Positions 62,133 through 64,000 of a DNA stretch of 64,000 nt are shown one piece after another. The position numbers were made by a program, and so were the translations under genes. Where the stretch lies: NCBI GenBank assembly GCA_020635535.1, contig JACJZP010000002.1:62001-126000 (forward strand). The letters are read 5' to 3'. Origin of the DNA: Flavobacteriales bacterium. Lineage in GTDB: Bacteria; Bacteroidota; Bacteroidia; UBA10329. Numbering within the stretch: position 1 is the stretch's first letter; each line of letters opens with the position of its first letter. Below the pieces are notes generated by a model. The model was not told the origin of the DNA. It saw only the letters and a list, made by a program, of their open reading frames with translations, and did no database searches.

Positions 62133-63957
62133 ACCCAAACCGTTTCTCCAACTCATCCAACCCAAGCGTAATGAGTGTTGGTTTTCCATTTGGAGCGGTG
62201 TAGGGGAGGTCGCAGGCAAATAGTTCATCAATTAACTGGGTCATTTCTGCTTCCTGAAGCACCTTTCCGTACGGAATTGCCGCTTTGCGCGCCATGGCCT
62301 GAGCCAGCTTTTCCTGTCTTTTGCTTGCTTTCAGGTTTCCTGAACTGCTGAATTCCTCCAACATTTCATCGATCACATCCTTCACAGAATTTTCATCAAT
62401 ATAGGTGGCCAAACCTTGAACAATGAACGTGTTCTTTCCAAAAGGTTCGATGTCCATTCCAAAGAGTTTCAATTCTTCCAGAATGCTTGAAAGCGTCTTC
62501 GCATCAGCACTGTTCAATTCGATGTTGATAGGGAAGAGTTGCTGTTGCTTTGGAATCTGCTGCATGGCCAAACTGCGAATCACCTGTTCGTAGATCACGC
62601 GTTCGTGCGCTCTTTTCTGGTCAATGATAATGGTGCCCGAACGTATACTCGAAAGAATGTAACGGCCGTGTAATTGTACTGGCCGTTTTACCGATTCATC
62701 GCCAACCGCCATGCTGCTTTGAATCGTGGTTGTTTCCTGTGGTTCAGACTGTAATCCTTCGTAGAGTTTCTGCCAATCGTCATCGGGCTGCTGTGTCCAA
62801 CCCTCTGTGCGTGTGCGCGCCATGGCGGCAGAATGTGCCCCTTTTGTGGTTACGGAACCAAAGCTGCGTTCCGTGACTGGAAGTTCTGGCTGAAACATGC
62901 GCACATCCTTGGGCGGAGGCGGAAAGTTGATGCTCATTTCCTGGTCGAAATCCAAGGTGGGTGAGATGTTGTACTTACCCAACGATTGCCGAGTGGCCGA
63001 ACGCAGAATCGCATACACCGACTTTTCGTCTTCAAACTTGATCTCCGTTTTGGTCGGATGAATGTTGATGTCGATAAAAGATGGGTTCACCTCAAAGAAC
63101 ACGAAGTAGGCCGGATGCATCTTCTCTTGCACAAGGTCTTCGTAGGCCGAAGAAATGGCGTGGTTGAGGTAAGAACTCTTGATAAAGCGGTCGTTGACAA
63201 AGAAGAATTGTTCGCCTCGTTTTTTCCGTGCAAACTCTGGTTTACCCACAAATCCGCTGATCTTGGCAATACTGGTTTCTTCAGAGATCGGAACCAGTTT
63301 CTCGTTGAATCCCTTACCAAAAAGCTCTACGATGCGTTGGCGGAGGTTTCCAGGTTTCAGTACAAAGATCTCATCACCATCATGGTGCAGGGTCATTTCA
63401 ATGTTGGTATGCGGCAATGCCACTCGGATGAATTCATCCATGATGTGCCGCATTTCCACCTGATTTGATTTCAGGAAGTTTCTTCTTGCCGGAACATTGA
63501 AGAACAGATTCTTTACGCAAGTGCTTGTGCCAACGGGCGTCTGACACGCTTCCTGTTTCTGAATTTTAGAACCAGCAATGTTTATCTGAACCCCGATCGG
63601 ATTGTCCTCCGTTCGGGTTTTCATTTCCACCTGTGCAACGGCTGCAATAGATGCCATTGCCTCGCCTCGGAATCCTTTTGTGTTGATGGCAAAAAGCTGG
63701 TCAGCCGTTTCAATTTTTGAAGTGGCATGACGCTCGAAACACATGCGTGCATCATTTTCGCTCATGCCCTTGCCATTATCGATCACCTGAATCAGGATCT
63801 TCCCTGCATCTTCAATAATGAGTTGAATCTTGGTCGCACCAGCGTCAACCGAATTCTCTAACAGTTCCTTCACAGCTGAAGCAGGGCGCTGAATCACCTC
63901 ACCAGCGGCTATCTGGTTGGCAACGGAATCAGGAAGTAGGCGGATAATATCTCCCAT
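62131..63957 (-). CDS. mutL: DNA mismatch repair protein MutL
   Basis: 608 residues. The N-terminal GHKL ATPase has IAAGEVIQRPASAVKELLENSVDAGAT, DNGKGM, TSKIETADQL, GFRGEAMASIAAVAQ and NPSFIDINIHPTKTEI. A linker leads to the C-terminal dimerisation domain, ending LPYTAPNGKPTLITLGLDELEKRFG. The Q(A/M)ARKAAIPYG segment is typical. The DQHAxxER(I/V) motif region reads DQKRAHERVIYE. The endonuclease motif DQHA(X)2E(X)4E is incomplete (DQKRAHERVIYE), as in several Bacteroidota; whether it nicks DNA is unclear. MutL links MutS mismatch recognition to repair. The 43 bases beyond its start contain no complete gene. Confidence 0.96.
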   Translation of the reverse strand: MGDIIRLLPDSVANQIAAGEVIQRPASAVKELLENSVDAGATKIQLIIEDAGKILIQVIDNGKGMSENDARMCFERHATSKIETADQLFAINTKGFRGEAMASIAAVAQVEMKTRTEDNPIGVQINIAGSKIQKQEACQTPVGTSTCVKNLFFNVPARRNFLKSNQVEMRHIMDEFIRVALPHTNIEMTLHHDGDEIFVLKPGNLRQRIVELFGKGFNEKLVPISEETSIAKISGFVGKPEFARKKRGEQFFFVNDRFIKSSYLNHAISSAYEDLVQEKMHPAYFVFFEVNPSFIDINIHPTKTEIKFEDEKSVYAILRSATRQSLGKYNISPTLDFDQEMSINFPPPPKDVRMFQPELPVTERSFGSVTTKGAHSAAMARTRTEGWTQQPDDDWQKLYEGLQSEPQETTTIQSSMAVGDESVKRPVQLHGRYILSSIRSGTIIIDQKRAHERVIYEQVIRSLAMQQIPKQQQLFPINIELNSADAKTLSSILEELKLFGMDIEPFGKNTFIVQGLATYIDENSVKDVIDEMLEEFSSSGNLKASKRQEKLAQAMARKAAIPYGKVLQEAEMTQLIDELFACDLPYTAPNGKPTLITLGLDELEKRFG

Positions 63958-64000
63958 TCAATGCGCGTCAGGCCCAGTTAAAGAAGAACCAGACCAATCC

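Noticed and set aside
63968..64000. Minus-strand reading at the window end (GLVWFFFNWA then stop), possible C terminus of a membrane protein upstream of mutL
   Set aside because: Only ten codons are visible. It fits a hydrophobic protein end, but cannot be told from chance.
1..64000. CRISPR arrays, toxin-antitoxin pairs or phage-defence genes
   Set aside because: No regularly spaced repeats and no Cas, restriction, Abi or toxin-like proteins were recognised anywhere in the window.

Overview
The window looks like chromosomal DNA from a marine or environmental Bacteroidota (Flavobacteriia-like, Cryomorphaceae or Owenweeksia type). Evidence: moderate GC; about ten secreted proteins ending in type IX secretion (T9SS) sorting domains of the 'YPNP...GVY' type; many small SSC-lipobox lipoproteins; TAnnTTTG promoter -7 boxes; few Shine-Dalgarno sites; and families largely confined to this phylum (DUF6428, DUF6913, DUF7935-like, a Bacteroidota-type arsenate reductase). 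No prophage, insertion sequence, CRISPR array or plasmid gene was seen.

Layout. 1-3995 (minus): two tandem lgt paralogs (the first cut by the window edge), mtaB, and an RluE-type pseudouridine synthase. 3995-6032 (minus): an arsenic operon arsR - DUF6428 - membrane/ArsC fusion, with two matching operator-like palindromes and no efflux pump. 6113-7102: meaB. 7090-11944: five consecutive genes (DUF7935-like, aspC, two T9SS-tagged secreted proteins, a T9SS-tagged PHB-depolymerase-like esterase) all carry single-base frameshifts while their protein sequence stays recognisable. This is most likely a stretch of poor consensus sequence rather than real decay. 12989-16732: GCS2-like ligase with CBS domains, a zinc deacylase and DUF6913 run together. 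16737-24177: dapA plus minus-strand lipoproteins, a T9SS lysyl-endopeptidase-like protease, and an envelope set (undecaprenyl-phosphate sugar transferase, lipoprotein, Gfo/Idh/MocA dehydrogenase). 24289-28427: pcm, a periplasmic thioredoxin, a NagB-fold/alpha-beta-hydrolase fusion and a coupled DUF3089 hydrolase. 28424-34451: T9SS proteins, a secreted lipase-like hydrolase, a diheme cytochrome c and a sphingomyelinase-like phosphodiesterase. 34519-37226: mscS, corA, a small membrane protein and osmC.

37291-37616 holds a three-tRNA cluster (Ser-GCT, Pro-TGG, Arg-TCT, minus) with promoter and terminator. 37833-42568 is an oligopeptide ABC importer (lipoprotein receptor plus two permeases with large insertions, no ATPase nearby). 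It is followed by a SiaC-like protein, pfkA and priA. 46487-51297 (minus) has a T9SS metallopeptidase, a glycosyltransferase with an extra nucleotide-binding-like domain, and a T9SS protein of unknown function. 51377-56886: SRPBCC/GyrI-like protein, YceI-like protein, TonB-dependent receptor and DUF2461. 56905-61608 (minus): a TMTC-like GT-C membrane glycosyltransferase with TPRs behind a pentaheme, T9SS-tagged cytochrome c. The window ends with a rhodanese and mutL.

The most interesting loci are the NagB-fold/hydrolase fusion with its coupled DUF3089 partner, the membrane-ArsC fusion in an ars operon without a pump, the GCS2-CBS/deacylase/DUF6913 operon, and four 10-bp phased GTTAACA-type repeats at a promoter (10153-10189).
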